This document shows, piece by piece, positions 1 through 10,448 of a DNA stretch of 64,000 nt. A program made the position numbers and the translations under genes. The stretch is taken from contig JAJAGP010000337.1 of the NCBI GenBank assembly GCA_025084515.1, positions 161,001-225,000 on the forward strand, written 5' to 3'. Below the pieces are notes generated by a model. That model ran no database searches. It saw nothing but the letters and a program-made list of their open reading frames with translations, and was not told the origin of the DNA. Source of the stretch: Ancistrus triradiatus. Its lineage: Eukaryota > Chordata > Actinopteri > Siluriformes > Loricariidae. The stretch's first letter is position 1; every line of letters starts with the position of its first letter.

Positions 1-36
<36 letters not shown>
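1..36. repeat. (CA)n microsatellite
   Basis: A pure CA dinucleotide run at the window edge; its full length is unknown because it starts before position 1. Intron 5 of cux1. Confidence 0.97.
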
Positions 37-38
<2 letters not shown>

Positions 39-1306
39 TTATAATTAGACAGCATTCCACTTGTATACATGGTTAGTGAAGAATTGTGTGTCTGAGCATC
101 ATGGTGTATATTAGTCTAAATGATCCTTATGACTGTAGCAGGCAGAGTCCATTTTGAACTGTGTAGGCCTTATGACTGCATAATTCAGAGTAAAACACAG
201 TAGAAAAACTTCCTGAGCCGCAGACACTCGAGTTACGAGGCTGTTGTTTTTTCCATAAACGCGAGTCAAGACACGAGAGCAAGAGTGTGGTGAGTATCAG
301 TGTAATGAGAAGCAAAATCTCTATAACAAGCTCAAAAACAATTTACTTTTCTCATATACACAAAATAACCAGCTCAATTCTAACCAGTAGAACCTGGAAA
401 ATGTAAAGATGGAAGAGATCCTCCTCATTCTTGTTCTCCCAGCTACAAAATGCCATGTTTTAGTGGATTTATGGTTTAAATAAAGTGCTTTAGAAAATGA
501 ACATAACGTCACGGGGCATCTGGAATGGTCACAGATGTTTAAATTACAATCACATGCTCTGAGATTAAACTCATCAGTGTTTACATTAGAGCCATTTCAA
601 CTAAACACTGAAAGCTGGAAATTACATAAATAACATCTGTTTATCTAAAATGTATTTTTCTAACAGTCATTTCAAACATTTATAAAGCTTTTTGTACAGA
701 AAGCTGTTGGTTTCCATTTGAAAAATCTCATTCAAATTAAATGAATTGCTGTGTATCATTAGTCATCTTTAGTTACAGATAAGAAATCAAAAACTCCTGT
801 CACCCAGACCAGTTCACCAACATGAAAACCATAGATGATAATAAAATATCAACAATTTACAGTGATGTCATCATTTAGTCACGTGTCTATTAGCATGTGT
901 GCATGACAGAGAGACAAGTGAGGGGATGTGTGTGTGGGGTTGTGTGCTGATTAAATGGCAGGTTTCAGCAATAAAGATGGTCACTGACCCTCAGTATTGT
1001 GTGCTAAATATACCCACACATCCAGAGCTAGTCCAAACACCATACGATGAAACCTGTGTGTGTGAGATCACGCGTGATTTAAGCTGCTGCTCCGAGGCAC
1101 TGACAAATAATCAATAAGAGCAGCTCCTGAGAGAAACTTCTCCTGAACCTGCTAAACTGAACCTTATACATTTAAATTGCGAATCAATGGGGTGATGCAG
1201 AGAGAAAGAGTAAGTAAGAGAGGATGATGGAGATATCATGTATGAGATGAATGTAACCCAAGTGAAACACATAATAAGGAAATAAGTGCTTGTTTGTGTG
1301 TCTCAC
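37..1306. other. cux1 intron 5, downstream part; no feature recognised
   Basis: AT-rich, apparently unique intronic DNA. The small open frames here have no recognisable family, lack coding bias and are chance frames. The donor gtgaga of exon 5 is at 1301-1306. Confidence 0.6.
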
Positions 1307-1444
1307 CCTGGTTCTTGACCTCTGTGAACTCTTTGTTATAATCCTCCAAAGTTTCTCGTAGTTTTTGGTTCTCTGTCTCGATATCGTGGAGCTTCTGTAC
1401 CTTCAACTGCAGCTGCTGCCCAAGTTCCAACACGGGGACTGGAT
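1307..1444 (-). CDS. cux1: cux1 exon 5 (coiled coil)
   Basis: An exon of 138 nt, phase 1 at both ends. It encodes DPVPVLELGQQLQLKVQKLH then DIETENQKLRETLEDYNKEF and TEVKNQ, closely matching vertebrate CUX1/CASP. The donor is CAGG|gtgaga and the acceptor is gtacgcag|ATCC, so the first Asp codon is split with exon 4. The segment is classic amphipathic coiled coil. The acceptor has no ordinary pyrimidine tract: a (TG)n microsatellite with a short (TGCG)n part runs up to within about 10 nt of the AG. The exon length is a multiple of three, so exclusion would remove 46 residues in frame. Confidence 0.95.
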
Positions 1445-1450
1445 CTGCGT

Positions 1451-1464
1451 ACCGCGCACGCACG

Positions 1465-1502
<38 letters not shown>
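1451..1502. repeat. (CA)n / (GCAC)n microsatellite abutting exon 5 acceptor
   Basis: On the plus strand it reads cgcacgcacg then a (CA)n run to about 1501. On the transcribed minus strand it is a (UG)n tract ending a few bases before the exon 5 acceptor. Confidence 0.95.
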
Positions 1503-1504
<2 letters not shown>

Positions 1505-1788
1505 CGTTATGCATAACAGACATGTTTCACAAACCTTACACACACCTTATGAACAATACACATACAACGTATACACAGTAGAGAAACTTCAAACTCAAGC
1601 AAGTACACCTTACATACGTTACACAGAGTTCCACAAATTGACCATGTTAAAGTTACATAATCATTTAAACAATTATTTGAATTATGGACTAATCAGAATT
1701 AAATACACATGCAATATTTAAATTTTGACTGTTGCAAAGATATATGAGGTGAGACATAATGAGGATGAACTAAACCAAAACCATTAGT

Positions 1789-2115
1789 CAAGTCAAATTT
1801 ATCTGTACAGCATTTTTTACAGCAGATCATTGTCTCAAACCAGCTTTACAACTACGTAGGACCACAGCCCTAACTGAGCAAGTACTGGGCAACAGGGGCA
1901 AGGGGCAAAACCTCCCTAAATGTCAAGGAAGAAACCTTGGGAGGACCAAGTCTTCAAAGAGGAACATTACCTCCTTGGGCAGCCTAGGTGATCTATAACA
2001 TACAATTACCCCAAGTTACCTAATTAATACAGTTATGGTAATAGTTTAAATAAACAGAGAAATTTAAAAAATGAGAGAGAAAAAATGTGAATGAAATAAG
2101 TATACAAAGAAAATA
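1789..2115 (+). repeat. Teleost interspersed repeat R1 (caagtcaaatttat… family)
   Basis: It begins agtcaagtcaaatttatctg and contains gtctcaaaccagctttac, a gcaaggggcaaaacctcc segment and a gaagaaaccttgggaggacc segment. The same blocks recur at 9.2 kb, and in reverse at 34.4-34.76 and 44.57-45.36 kb. No coding capacity. This sequence is very common in teleost genomes; I do not assign a superfamily. Confidence 0.75.
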
Positions 2116-2149
2116 CTGTTAAACAATAGCGGAAAAATATATATACTTG

Positions 2150-3305
2150 GTAATTTACTTGTTGAGGAAATTTTAGCAAATTTATTAAAAAGGAAAAACT
2201 AAAATTTCACATGGACATAAGTATTCAGATCCTTTGCTATGACACCAGACCACCACAGCCAACCATTTCTTTTGATCATCTTAGAGATGTTTCAACACCT
2301 TGATTGGCGTCCACCTGTGGTAAATGTATTGATTACACATGATTTGGAAAGACACACACCACAAAAACCAAACCATGAGGAGGAAAGAACTGCCTGAAGA
2401 GCTCAGAGACAGTATTGTGTGGAGGCACAGATCTGGAAAAGGCTACAAAAAAAATCAGCTTCACTGAAAGTTCCCAAGAACACAGTGGCCTCCATAATTC
2501 TTAAATGGAAGATATTTGGAACAGCCAGGACTCTTCCTAGAGCTGGCCACCTCACCAAACTAAGTAATTGGTGGATAAGGGCCTTGGTAAGAGAAGTGAC
2601 CAAGAACCCAATGGTCACTCTGGTTGAACTCCAAAGATCCTGTGAGCAGAGGGAGGAAACGTCCAAAAGGTTACCCATCACTGCAGCACTCCACCAATCT
2701 GGGCTTCATCTGTCCCGACATGAGCCTCTCCTCAGTAAAAGACATGAAATATTCTCTGGTTGGATGAAACAAAGATTGAGCTTTTTGGACTCAATTCTAA
2801 GCGTCATGTCTAGAGGAAACCAAACTGCTCATCACCTGCCCAATACTATCTCTACAGTGAAGCATGGTGGACCAGCATTATGCTGTGGGTGTTTTTCAGT
2901 GACTGGGACAGGGCGACTGGTCAGGATTGAGGGAAAGCTGAATGGAGCAAAGAACAGAGATATTCTTAATGAAAACCTCATCCAGAGTGCTTGGGACCTC
3001 AGATTGGGCCGAAGGTTCACCTTCCAACAAGACAATGACTCCAAGTACACAGCTAAGACAACACATTGGTGGTTTAATGACAACACTGTGAATGTCCTCG
3101 AGTGGCCCAACCAGAGCCCTGACTTTAACCCAAACAAACATCTCTGGAGAGACATGAAAATGGCGGTCCACCAATAGCCCGCATCCAACCCAACACAGCT
3201 TAAGAGGCAGAGAAGAATGGCAGAAAATCCCTAAATCCAGGTGTGCAAAGCTTGTGGCATCAAACCCAAGAAGACTGGAGGCTGTAGTCAATTTTATCAG
3301 AAAAC
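2150..3305 (+). mobile_element. Tc1-like transposon (salmonid-type), broken
   Basis: The 5' region 'aaaaggaaaaactaaaatttcacatggacataagtattcagatcc' block is typical of a salmonid-type Tc1. A transposase pseudogene follows from about 2375 to 3300. The 3' terminal repeat is missing: at about 3305 the sequence switches into another Tc1 copy in reverse orientation. It lies in intron 4 of cux1. Confidence 0.85.
2375..3300 (+). pseudogene. Tc1 transposase pseudogene
   Basis: The ATG at 2375 starts MRRKELPEEL but a frame change follows within about 30 codons; a long open stretch then runs 2419-3177. Visible blocks are the helix-turn-helix linker (VPKNTVASIILKW), RALVREVTKNPMVTL, GRLVRIEGKLNGAK, RLGRRFTFQQDND (second catalytic Asp kept) and VLEWPNQSPDFNP. 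The third catalytic position is altered: the family motif NPIENLW reads NPNKHLW, so Glu is Lys. The first catalytic block (DETK) is lost in a frameshift. A non-functional cut-and-paste DDE transposase. Confidence 0.85.
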
Positions 3306-4500
3306 TGTGAGTGGAAAGAGTATGTGAACCTTTGCTCTCAGTATCTGGTGTGACCCCCTTGTGCCCCAATAACTGCAATTAAACATTTCCAGTAACTGTT
3401 GATCAGTCCTGCACACCGGCTTGGAGGAATCTGACCCCATTTCTCCGTACAGAACAGCTTCAACTCTGGGATGCTGGTGGATTTCCTTACATGAACTCCT
3501 CAATTCAGGTCGTACCACAACATTTCTACAGGATTAAGGTGAGTTCATTGCCTTGGCCATTCCAAAACAATCTTCATTCATGTTTAACCACTCTTCAATA
3601 GAATTACTTGTGTGCTTAGGGTTGTCGTCTTGCTCCATGACCCAGGTTCTCTTGAGCTTCAGTTCACAAACAAATGTCCTGACATTTTCCTTTAGAATCT
3701 GGAGGTATAACTCAGAATTCATTGCTCAGTAATGGTAAGTTGTCTTGGCTCAGATTCAGAAAAACAGGCCAATCCATGATACTACCACCATCATGTTTCA
3801 CAAGTAAGGTTCTTGTGCTGGAATGCAGGGTTTTCCTTTCTGCAGATATAATGCTTCTCATTTAAACAAAAAGTTCACATCTGTTCTCATCTCTCTACAA
3901 AATGTTTTTCAGTAGCTATGCATGTGATCTTTATCAACTACAGAAGATATTTATGGTGGACATATGAACAATAACCTTTGCCAATGTAAGATAAGCTTCT
4001 AGCTGCTCGGAAGTTACCAATGATTCTTTTTTCGCCTAGCAGACTATTACGCGCCTAGTTCTTGAAGTGATTTTCATAGTTCACCACTCCTGAAAGGTTA
4101 ACGGTGGTCTTGAATTTCCTTCATTTGGACGAAATCTGTCCTATTGTGAATTGGTGGGGTCCAAACTCATTAGAGATGGTTTAGTAACCTTTTCCAGTCT
4201 GATCTGCATAATCAATGCTATTTATGATGTCCTCAGAAGTCCCCTATTTCATGACATGATACACTTCCAATAACATGAAGATCAGACTTTTGCTCTTTAA
4301 ATTTCCACCTTCAGAATTAAAATTGTTAATCCTAGAAGTTGAATGGAACCCCCAAATGAATGGAACATTGAATCATTTTCCTCAATATAGCAATGACCAA
4401 ATAAATATCCAGTATCTCATGTGTTTAATTGGATTCTCTTTATAAACATTTATGTGAAAATCTGGTGTTGTTTTAGGTCATATTTATGTTTAAATGTAGG
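3306..4500 (-). mobile_element. Tc1-like transposon, gtggtgcttgaaag family, copy 1 (truncated)
   Basis: A reverse-oriented copy of the family seen intact-ended at 18.35 and 46.8 kb. It enters at 'gtgagtggaaagagtatgtgaacc', keeps 'tcagtatctggtgtgaccccctt' and ends inside the other terminal region ('tgttttaggtcatatttatg') near 4500. Both outer tips are missing. A transposase remnant on minus (about 4255 down to 3355) has many frameshifts. Confidence 0.8.
3355..4255 (-). pseudogene. Tc1 transposase pseudogene (copy 1)
   Basis: Recognisable pieces include VCELKLKRTWVMEQDDNPKHTSNSIEEWL (3534-3722 frame; the second catalytic Asp region) and the end region reading into 'aactgcaattaaacatttcc' (3370-3390). 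The frame is broken many times, and the N-terminal part is strongly diverged. Confidence 0.7.
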
Positions 4501-5290
4501 GTCATAATCAGCTAACTTCACATAGTTCAATACCCTGATGTGATTAAAGCAGGATGTAAAACATCCAATATCTTTCCATTCCATATCTATCATTTCAGAC
4601 CAGCAGTTGATAACCAATTCTAATGACTTGATATGATTTTTACATATTTATTGTAATGCATTTTAAGTAATGCAATTGTGTATTGTGCTCCTTCAACACA
4701 GTTCAACTCATCTTATTTTCACTTGTGGGAATCATTTTCCGGTCTTTAATTGCCTTTCTACCAAAAAAAACAAACAAACAAAAAAAAAACACGTAGAGCC
4801 ACGTTACTTTGATATAGTACTCCTTCGGTGTCATTCATGTCATTGGAAAGTCCTCACAAGGATAGCAAGACAAACATGTGCATGTGTGTGTCAGCATGCT
4901 GGCAGTGTGCATCCATCTGTTTCCTTCACACACGCCGAGTGGTGTGTGTGTGTGGGTGTCCTCTATATAAGGGACAATAGGTGGACTCTGTGACTAATTG
5001 TCCTTGTTTCTGGATGCAGGAACACTGTATCTAAGTTTAGATTCTCTAATCCACTGTGTGTTTCTGTACTGCTGACAACGCAACTCACACACAACTGCTT
5101 TATCACATGAGGGAGAAAAGAAATGAGACACAGAGACACAGACACACACACACTCTGACAGAGACAGAGAAATAGACAAACAGAGAGAGAGGAAACTGCT
5201 CCAACTGTAGGGACCAAGTAGGAATTCCCATTTGAAGAATTTGTTTTATTAGATTCTTATTAGAGGTTGAAAGCACCACTAGAGCTTTCG
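4500..5290. other. Intron 4, mixed; fragment of repeat R3
   Basis: Mostly unassigned intronic sequence. The stretch 4830-4890 ('tcattggaaagtcctcacaaggatagcaagac') matches the end of repeat R3 seen at 54.5 kb. 5100-5190 is rich in (GA/CA). Open frames on either strand are low-complexity. Confidence 0.5.
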
Positions 5291-5291
5291 T

Positions 5292-5321
5292 CTGTGTGTG
5301 TGTGTGTGTGTGTGTGCGTGT
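5292..5321. repeat. (TG)n microsatellite
   Basis: A TG dinucleotide run in intron 4. Confidence 0.95.
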
Positions 5322-5424
5322 GGTGAGCAGCACTGATGATGGATGATGTAGCAGTGTGACCTTAAAAGTAGGAGAACTACGAAAGGAACTGTGTGGACCT
5401 AAACACATCTTATCTGTCTCTGTC

Positions 5425-5587
5425 CTATCCCTGTCTCTCTCTTTCTCTCCCTCTCTCTCTCCCTCTCTCTCTCCCTCTCTCCCTCTCTCTCCCTCTCTCT
5501 CTCCCCCTCTCTCTCTCCCCCTCTCTCTCTCCCCCTCTCTCTCTCTCCCTCTCTCTCTCTCCCTCTCTCTCTCTCCCTCTCTCTCGA
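5425..5587. repeat. (TC)n-rich simple repeat
   Basis: About 160 bp of CTCTCT with CCCTCT interruptions; a second short tract sits at 5640-5685. It creates long spurious open frames (Ser/Leu/Pro on plus, Arg/Glu on minus). These are composition artefacts, not proteins. Confidence 0.97.
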
Positions 5588-5989
5588 TTCCATGCTGATG
5601 ATCTAGCATCATCTCTGATCTGTAAAGCGGAGAGCGTTATACTCTTTCTTCTCTCTCCCTTCTCTCTCTCTCCCCCTCTTCCTCTCGGAAGGCTTAGGAC
5701 TCTCTTGAAGAAGTGCTGATCCAGTTTGTTTAATCAGGACACCATTAATCAGGCTCCGCCCCTGTGAGATTCTTCATTAAGAAAGACCTTTCTGGGAAAA
5801 TTAGGTACTTTCATGTGCTTATATTCTGTGAGGGAGAAAGACAGAGAGAAGGTACTATCATAAGTTGTTGTTTAGGGCAGTATCCATACAAGCACTGTAC
5901 TATTACTCTGTAGTTCTAGGCAATTAAGTAGTAATGAAAATTGACACAAATACGGAAAAAAAAAGGGAGGGCCCTTAACAAGGTAACAT

Positions 5990-7590
5990 CCTTTATATTA
6001 TATTATTTATTATATTAATTATTACTAACATTTATTTCATTGCAGACAGTATTGAAACCCCAATTTATTTCAGATTTGTTTCTGGGCCACAAAACTTCAT
6101 TTCCATTTGTTAATATAAACATTCATTCCTGCTTTTAAAGGCCTGCGCACATTCCAAAAAAAGGGTTGTGACAGGAGACATTTAGGGCTAGTAATTGAGG
6201 TAAAAAAAAAAAAAAAAAAAAAATAAAAAAAAAAACAATTTAAAAATAAGTAATGAAAGTGATTTTTCAAAAACGGGTGAACTTGTAAATGATTTGGTTT
6301 TAAAGCAGTATCCACAAAGAGGGCTGAGTCTTGGAAGAGTAAAGAGGAGTTATCTACAAAATTATTGAAGGCCTAAAACTGGAGAGGTGTTTGTGAATCT
6401 TAAGATCCCTTCAGCGGCAAAACTGCATCAAGAAAACCAATCATATCAATAGCTGATAGAAACCCAACCATTGGCAAACCCTTTATTCAAAGACAATACA
6501 ATACAGTTCGTTCACCAAATGAAATGCCACACTTTAAAACGTTACTGTGCAAGAAAAAAAAAAGCTTCATTGTTAAATGTTCTAGAAGTTAGGCATCGAC
6601 TTCTTGGGGCTCAGAGCATCTAGGGATTTGGAAAAACCCATTCACACAGTGGAAAAAATGTGTATTAGGGCAGACCAATAATCCGCATTCCAGAATTCTT
6701 TGTGGAAAGAAAATGGAAATGTGCGCTCCCAAGACCAAAAAACCGAAAGAAAAAAAAAAAAAAGGACCAATCTAAAAATTGTTTATCAGCAAAACAAGTC
6801 AGAGGCCCAGACTCTGTTTCATGGTCTGTGATTGGGGGTCTGTGATTGGGGTCAGTGCCCTTCAAAAAAAGGTCAAACTTAACACGTCTGTGGATTTGCA
6901 GCCAGTAATTGACAGAGAAAACGTTACAAGTTACATTTAAGGGAGCAACACATTAAAGGGCTGCCTTAAGACGACCCATTCTTTCCTCTTCTTTTTCAAC
7001 AAGGACATTGCCAAAAAAAACAAGCCAATATCAACAAAAAGTTGTAGGAACTGAAACATATCATATAAATTATATATGGCTTTCCAGTCTTCTTTGGGAG
7101 GGAATATTGTTTTTAAAACATTTCAATAAATTTTTTCTTACACAATTTTGTTGAATAAAACTGCAGATACTTCTGGCCATTATTTACTTCCTCAAAGGAC
7201 TCAGCCATTGTGGTAACTGCTTCTATACCAAAATCATTGTGATATTAATCACCTGTTTGACATCACCTGTTTGAATTTGTGGAAATTAAACATCATTAGT
7301 TAGTTGTTTTTTTATTTTACACCTCATTACGAGCCCTAAAAATTGGCCTCTGCCACAAAAAAAAAAACCTTTTTTTGGAAAAATGTGCTGCAGGGCCTGG
7401 AAAAATGGCAGGGAATTGGATGTTCGTTAAATAATTAAATTGGTCTTGGGTCATGACTTTTTTCTGAAAAAGGAAAATAAAAAAGTCTCCAAAGGAAAAT
7501 GTAAGGAACACTGCATATATTTTTATTTTGGCATTTTTGGTCCACCAAGAACAAGACCGTCCCCAAAACTTTTTATTATTCATTGGTTAT
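5990..7590 (+). mobile_element. Tc1-like transposon with long TIRs (family L), indel-ridden
   Basis: The left region 6020-6370 and right region about 7080-7580 are long inverted repeats (about 400 bp; e.g. 'cattcattcctgc…ggcctgc' on the left, 'gcagggcctgg…gcagggaattgg' on the right). Between them is transposase DNA reading 'cagcggcaaaactgcatcaag', 'cgacttcttggggctcagagcatct', 'cacagtgga…tgtgtatta', 'caacaaggacattgcc'. A second, cleaner but deleted copy is at 10.45-11.11 kb. This copy has very many one-base insertions, often in homopolymers, as does the adjacent cux1 exon 4. Confidence 0.8.
6400..7015 (+). pseudogene. Family L transposase remnant
   Basis: DNA-level similarity to the catalytic part of a Tc1/mariner transposase: the 'RRRLLWAQ.HLRW..TQW.RVLW' region at about 6590-6670 and the 'FQQDNA' region at about 6995-7015. 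No open frame remains. Extra bases in runs of A, T, G and C break it every 10-20 nt, which may be partly sequencing error. Confidence 0.65.
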
Positions 7591-7760
7591 ACAAATGATT
7601 GAATAAATGAGTTTTAAAATTACTTGTTTTAGATAAATATTTTAGTTTGGCACTTACACCAGACAATCCGTAAAATTAAGTGGAAGTAATTATTATGGTA
7701 AAATCTCATGTAACAACCTGTATTTAATCCTTTTTTCTACAAGAAACACAAAAAACTTAC

Positions 7761-7852
7761 CTGTGGAAACCAATCGATTCAGTTTTCTTATAGGACCATT
7801 GAGGAAATGCTTGCTTCTGCGCTTCTTTACTTCTTACTCAAAGCATTCAATT
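7761..7852 (-). CDS. cux1: cux1 exon 4, frame disrupted by many small insertions
   Basis: Between a good acceptor (ccctgccag-type, read on minus at 7853-7860) and a perfect donor (gtaagt, 7755-7760) lies a 92-nt segment. If about fifteen extra bases are ignored and two missing ones allowed, it encodes IDALSK(R)SKEAEAAF followed by LNVYKKLIDVP plus the first base of the next codon. That is the expected 79-nt CUX1 exon 4, ending in phase 1, which fits exon 5 starting with the last two bases of GAT (Asp). As written there is no open frame. Most extra bases repeat a neighbour (e.g. GAAT for GAT, GCATTT for GCATT). True decay would also bring substitutions, which are scarce, so I read it as a real exon in a badly polished stretch. 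Confidence 0.82.
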
Positions 7853-8017
7853 CTGGCAGGAGGAAAGAGAGACCCCACCCCGGCAACCACAGGGGTCAGA
7901 AAACAAAAACATGGCAGTACACACACACAAGGGCACAACCACCCACACACAAAAGGATACGCACCAACATACTGTGACCTACTCTGTATTTACACATGTA
8001 ATGATTCTCCCAACCCA

Positions 8018-9128
8018 GTGGTGCTTTGAAAGTCTGTGAACCATTTAGGAATATTCTATATTTCTGATAAAAATATGACCTAAAACATCATTTTCAGATT
8101 TTCACCCACAAAGTCCTAAAAGTAAAACACATAAAAAAGAACCCAGTTTTTTAATAAAACAAAATGAGACAAAAAATATTATGACAAAAAAAGGTATGTG
8201 ACTTATAGGTTAAGCAGTTAATTTGAAGGATTGAATTAAGAAGGGTCCATGAAATTAGAGTCAGATGTTTTCAATCACTGGGATGACAATCAGGTGTGAG
8301 TGGGCACCCTGTTTTATTTAAAGAACAGGGATCTATCAAAGTCTGCTCTTCACAACACGTTTGTGGAAGTGTATCATGGCACAAACAAAGGAGATTTCTG
8401 AGGACATCAGAAAAAGAGTTGTTGATGCTCATCAGGCTGGAAAAGGTTACAAACCCATCTCTAAAGAGTTTGGACTCCACCAATCCACAGTCAGATTGTG
8501 TACAAATGAAGGAAATTCAAGACCATTGTTACCCTCCCCAGGAGTAGTTGACCAACAAAGATCACTCCAAGAGCAAGGCGTGTAATAGTTGGCAAGGACA
8601 AAAAGGACCCCAGGGTAACTTCTAAGCAACTGAAGCCCTCTCTCACATTGGCTAATGTTAATCTTCATGAGTCCACCATCAGAAGAACACTGAAACACAA
8701 TGGTGTGCATGGCAGGGCTGCAAGGAGAAATCCGCTTTGGAGAACGGAAAACACTGCATTCCAGCATAAGAACATAACCCTTTCTGTGAAACATGGTGGT
8801 GGTAGTATCATGGTTTGGGCCTGTTTTGCTGCATCTGGGCCAGGGAGGTTTGCCATCATTGATGGAACAATGAATTCGGAATTATATCAGAGAATTCTAA
8901 ATGTCAGGACATCTGTCTATGAACTGAATCTCAGATACTGAAACCAAAGATTCACATACTTTTGCCACTCACTAGTATGTAATATGTATGATATTTTTGC
9001 CTCATCTGCTTAACTGGGTTCTCTTTATCTACTTTTAGGACTTATGTGAAAATCTGATGTTTTAGGTCATATTTATGCACAAATATAGAAAATTCTAAAG
9101 GGTTCACAAACTTTCATGAACCACTTTA
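8018..9128 (+). mobile_element. Tc1-like transposon, gtggtgcttgaaag family, copy 2
   Basis: It starts 'cagtggtgctttgaaagtctgtgaacc' and ends near 'ggttcacaaactttcatgaaccacttta'. The left 230 bp carry many one-base insertions, while sequence from about 8250 on matches the other copies cleanly. It has a large internal deletion: transposase jumps from the NNGVHGR-type region straight into the KERKALHSSI-type region, then is cut again. It lies 165 bp upstream in coordinate of exon 4's far edge, in intron 3. Confidence 0.85.
8376..8940 (+). pseudogene. Tc1 transposase pseudogene (copy 2)
   Basis: Begins MAQTKEISEDIRKRVVDAHQ then AGKGYKPISKEFGLHQSTVR, the N-terminal HTH of this family, and then shifts frame. 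A later piece reads ANVNLHESTIRRTLKHNGVH (from 8648) and VKHGGGSIMVWACFAASGPG. The first catalytic DET block is deleted, and the C-terminal D/E region is missing after MNSELYQRILN. Confidence 0.85.
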
Positions 9129-9199
9129 CATAATATTCATTTGATACAATACTCGCTGCAAATTAAGTACAAATTTAGTTTAATATTACACCATTATTT

Positions 9200-9480
9200 C
9201 TAAAGTCAAAGTCAGGTATAATTCCATAGCATTTTTCCAATAGCGCATTTTACAACAAAGCAGCTTAACAATCGCTTTGGCCCACAGTTCCAACAGAGCA
9301 AGCATACAGTGGACATGAAAATCTCAGTAAACGTGAGGAGGAAATGTTGGGCTGACCAAAAATCAAGAGACCCAACCTCCTTGAGCAGCCTAGATGTTAA
9401 ATGTAAAAAATAAATAACATTACATAAATAATACATTTTTAAAAATAGTTTAAATACACAGAGACTAAAAAGAATAATTT
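9200..9480 (+). repeat. Interspersed repeat R1, degraded copy
   Basis: Shares with 1789-2115 the order 'agcgcattttacaacaaagcagctta', 'gaggaggaaatgttggg', 'caacctccttgagcagcctaga' and the following 'atagtttaaatacacagaga' segment. Much diverged. Confidence 0.6.
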
Positions 9481-10448
9481 AAGGAGAAATACAATAAAAA
9501 GAAAATATAATAAATAAAATAAAGAATATAATATTATAGATAACAATACAAGAACAGTAACAGTTTTGGGGGCATGGCACCCTTAGTCAACAGGAGGGAG
9601 AGAGGGAGGGGGAGTTAGTGTCCTCTGACATGGTGTGAGTGTTGGTACCGAAAGAACAGCTTGGAGAGAAAACAGAATACCTAGTTAGAGATGTTAAGTA
9701 CACGGTCTATCTAACATAACACATTTGTGCCAAGTGTAGAATGAGACCCTGGCAGAACTAAGAGCATGGCTAAAAGTAGGAGAACCAGAATGTATCACAG
9801 CCAAAAGGGATCACAAGTCATCAGCACCCCCCCAAATAAAAAAAATCTCAATCTGAGTAATAACCCACAAAACTCTCCGACAGTGAACCCCCAGCTCCTA
9901 GTCTACTAAGGATGCACAACCCTGGGTCACTGAAGCCCAGGCCAGCCCAAAAGGCTTATTACTGGCCAAAGGGCAAGACAGAGCAGGTAGTTCAGAGACG
10001 ACTCCATACTTCTTCCCACCCTAAAAAGACTAACTGTCAACTGTATTTTTAATCTAGACAAAGACTGGAAGCGCACCTGAATCCCACACAAGGGTGGGGA
10101 GGTAACTCCATAACTGTGGAACCACGTACAAGAATACCCTTCCTCCAGCCATAAATTATAAATTGAAAAAAACACAAGAAGTCCTGCACTTGGGGAATGA
10201 AGTAGTCATTTTTGGTTGGAAGACTCAGGGTGTATTCACATGTCCAGGTGCTTTGTACCGTGCTAGAGCATGATCGTCTCCCACTTATGGTTTGCGTTCA
10301 TATTGCACTTAAACATTTTTGGGCCCAAGCATGCTTACATCATCATGATACTACTGTTTGTGGCAAAGACGCACAGCACAATCGACTTTATGGTTACTTT
10401 GTGGACTTTGGAGTTGTTTTTGGCACGCTGACACACAGCCCACTCATA
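9480..10448. other. Intron 3, unassigned, possible old repeats
   Basis: AT-rich block, then a GA-rich patch (9590-9615) and a 10200-10448 segment that resembles dispersed fish repeat DNA in base composition. I cannot assign it, and no coding region is supported. Confidence 0.4.

Noticed and set aside
1236..1523. A 95-residue minus-strand ORF as a single gene
   Set aside because: Only 1307-1444 is coding; both sides are intron (CA repeat and the gtgaga donor).
5103..5719. Long frames rich in Arg/Glu (minus) or Ser/Leu/Pro (plus)
   Set aside because: They lie in (TC)n sequence; dinucleotide and tetranucleotide composition keeps several frames open at once.
7761..7852. Exon 4 as evidence that this is a cux1 pseudogene
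   Set aside because: Exons 2, 3 and 5 are intact with good splice sites, and the damage in exon 4 is confined to one-base insertions shared with flanking repeats.
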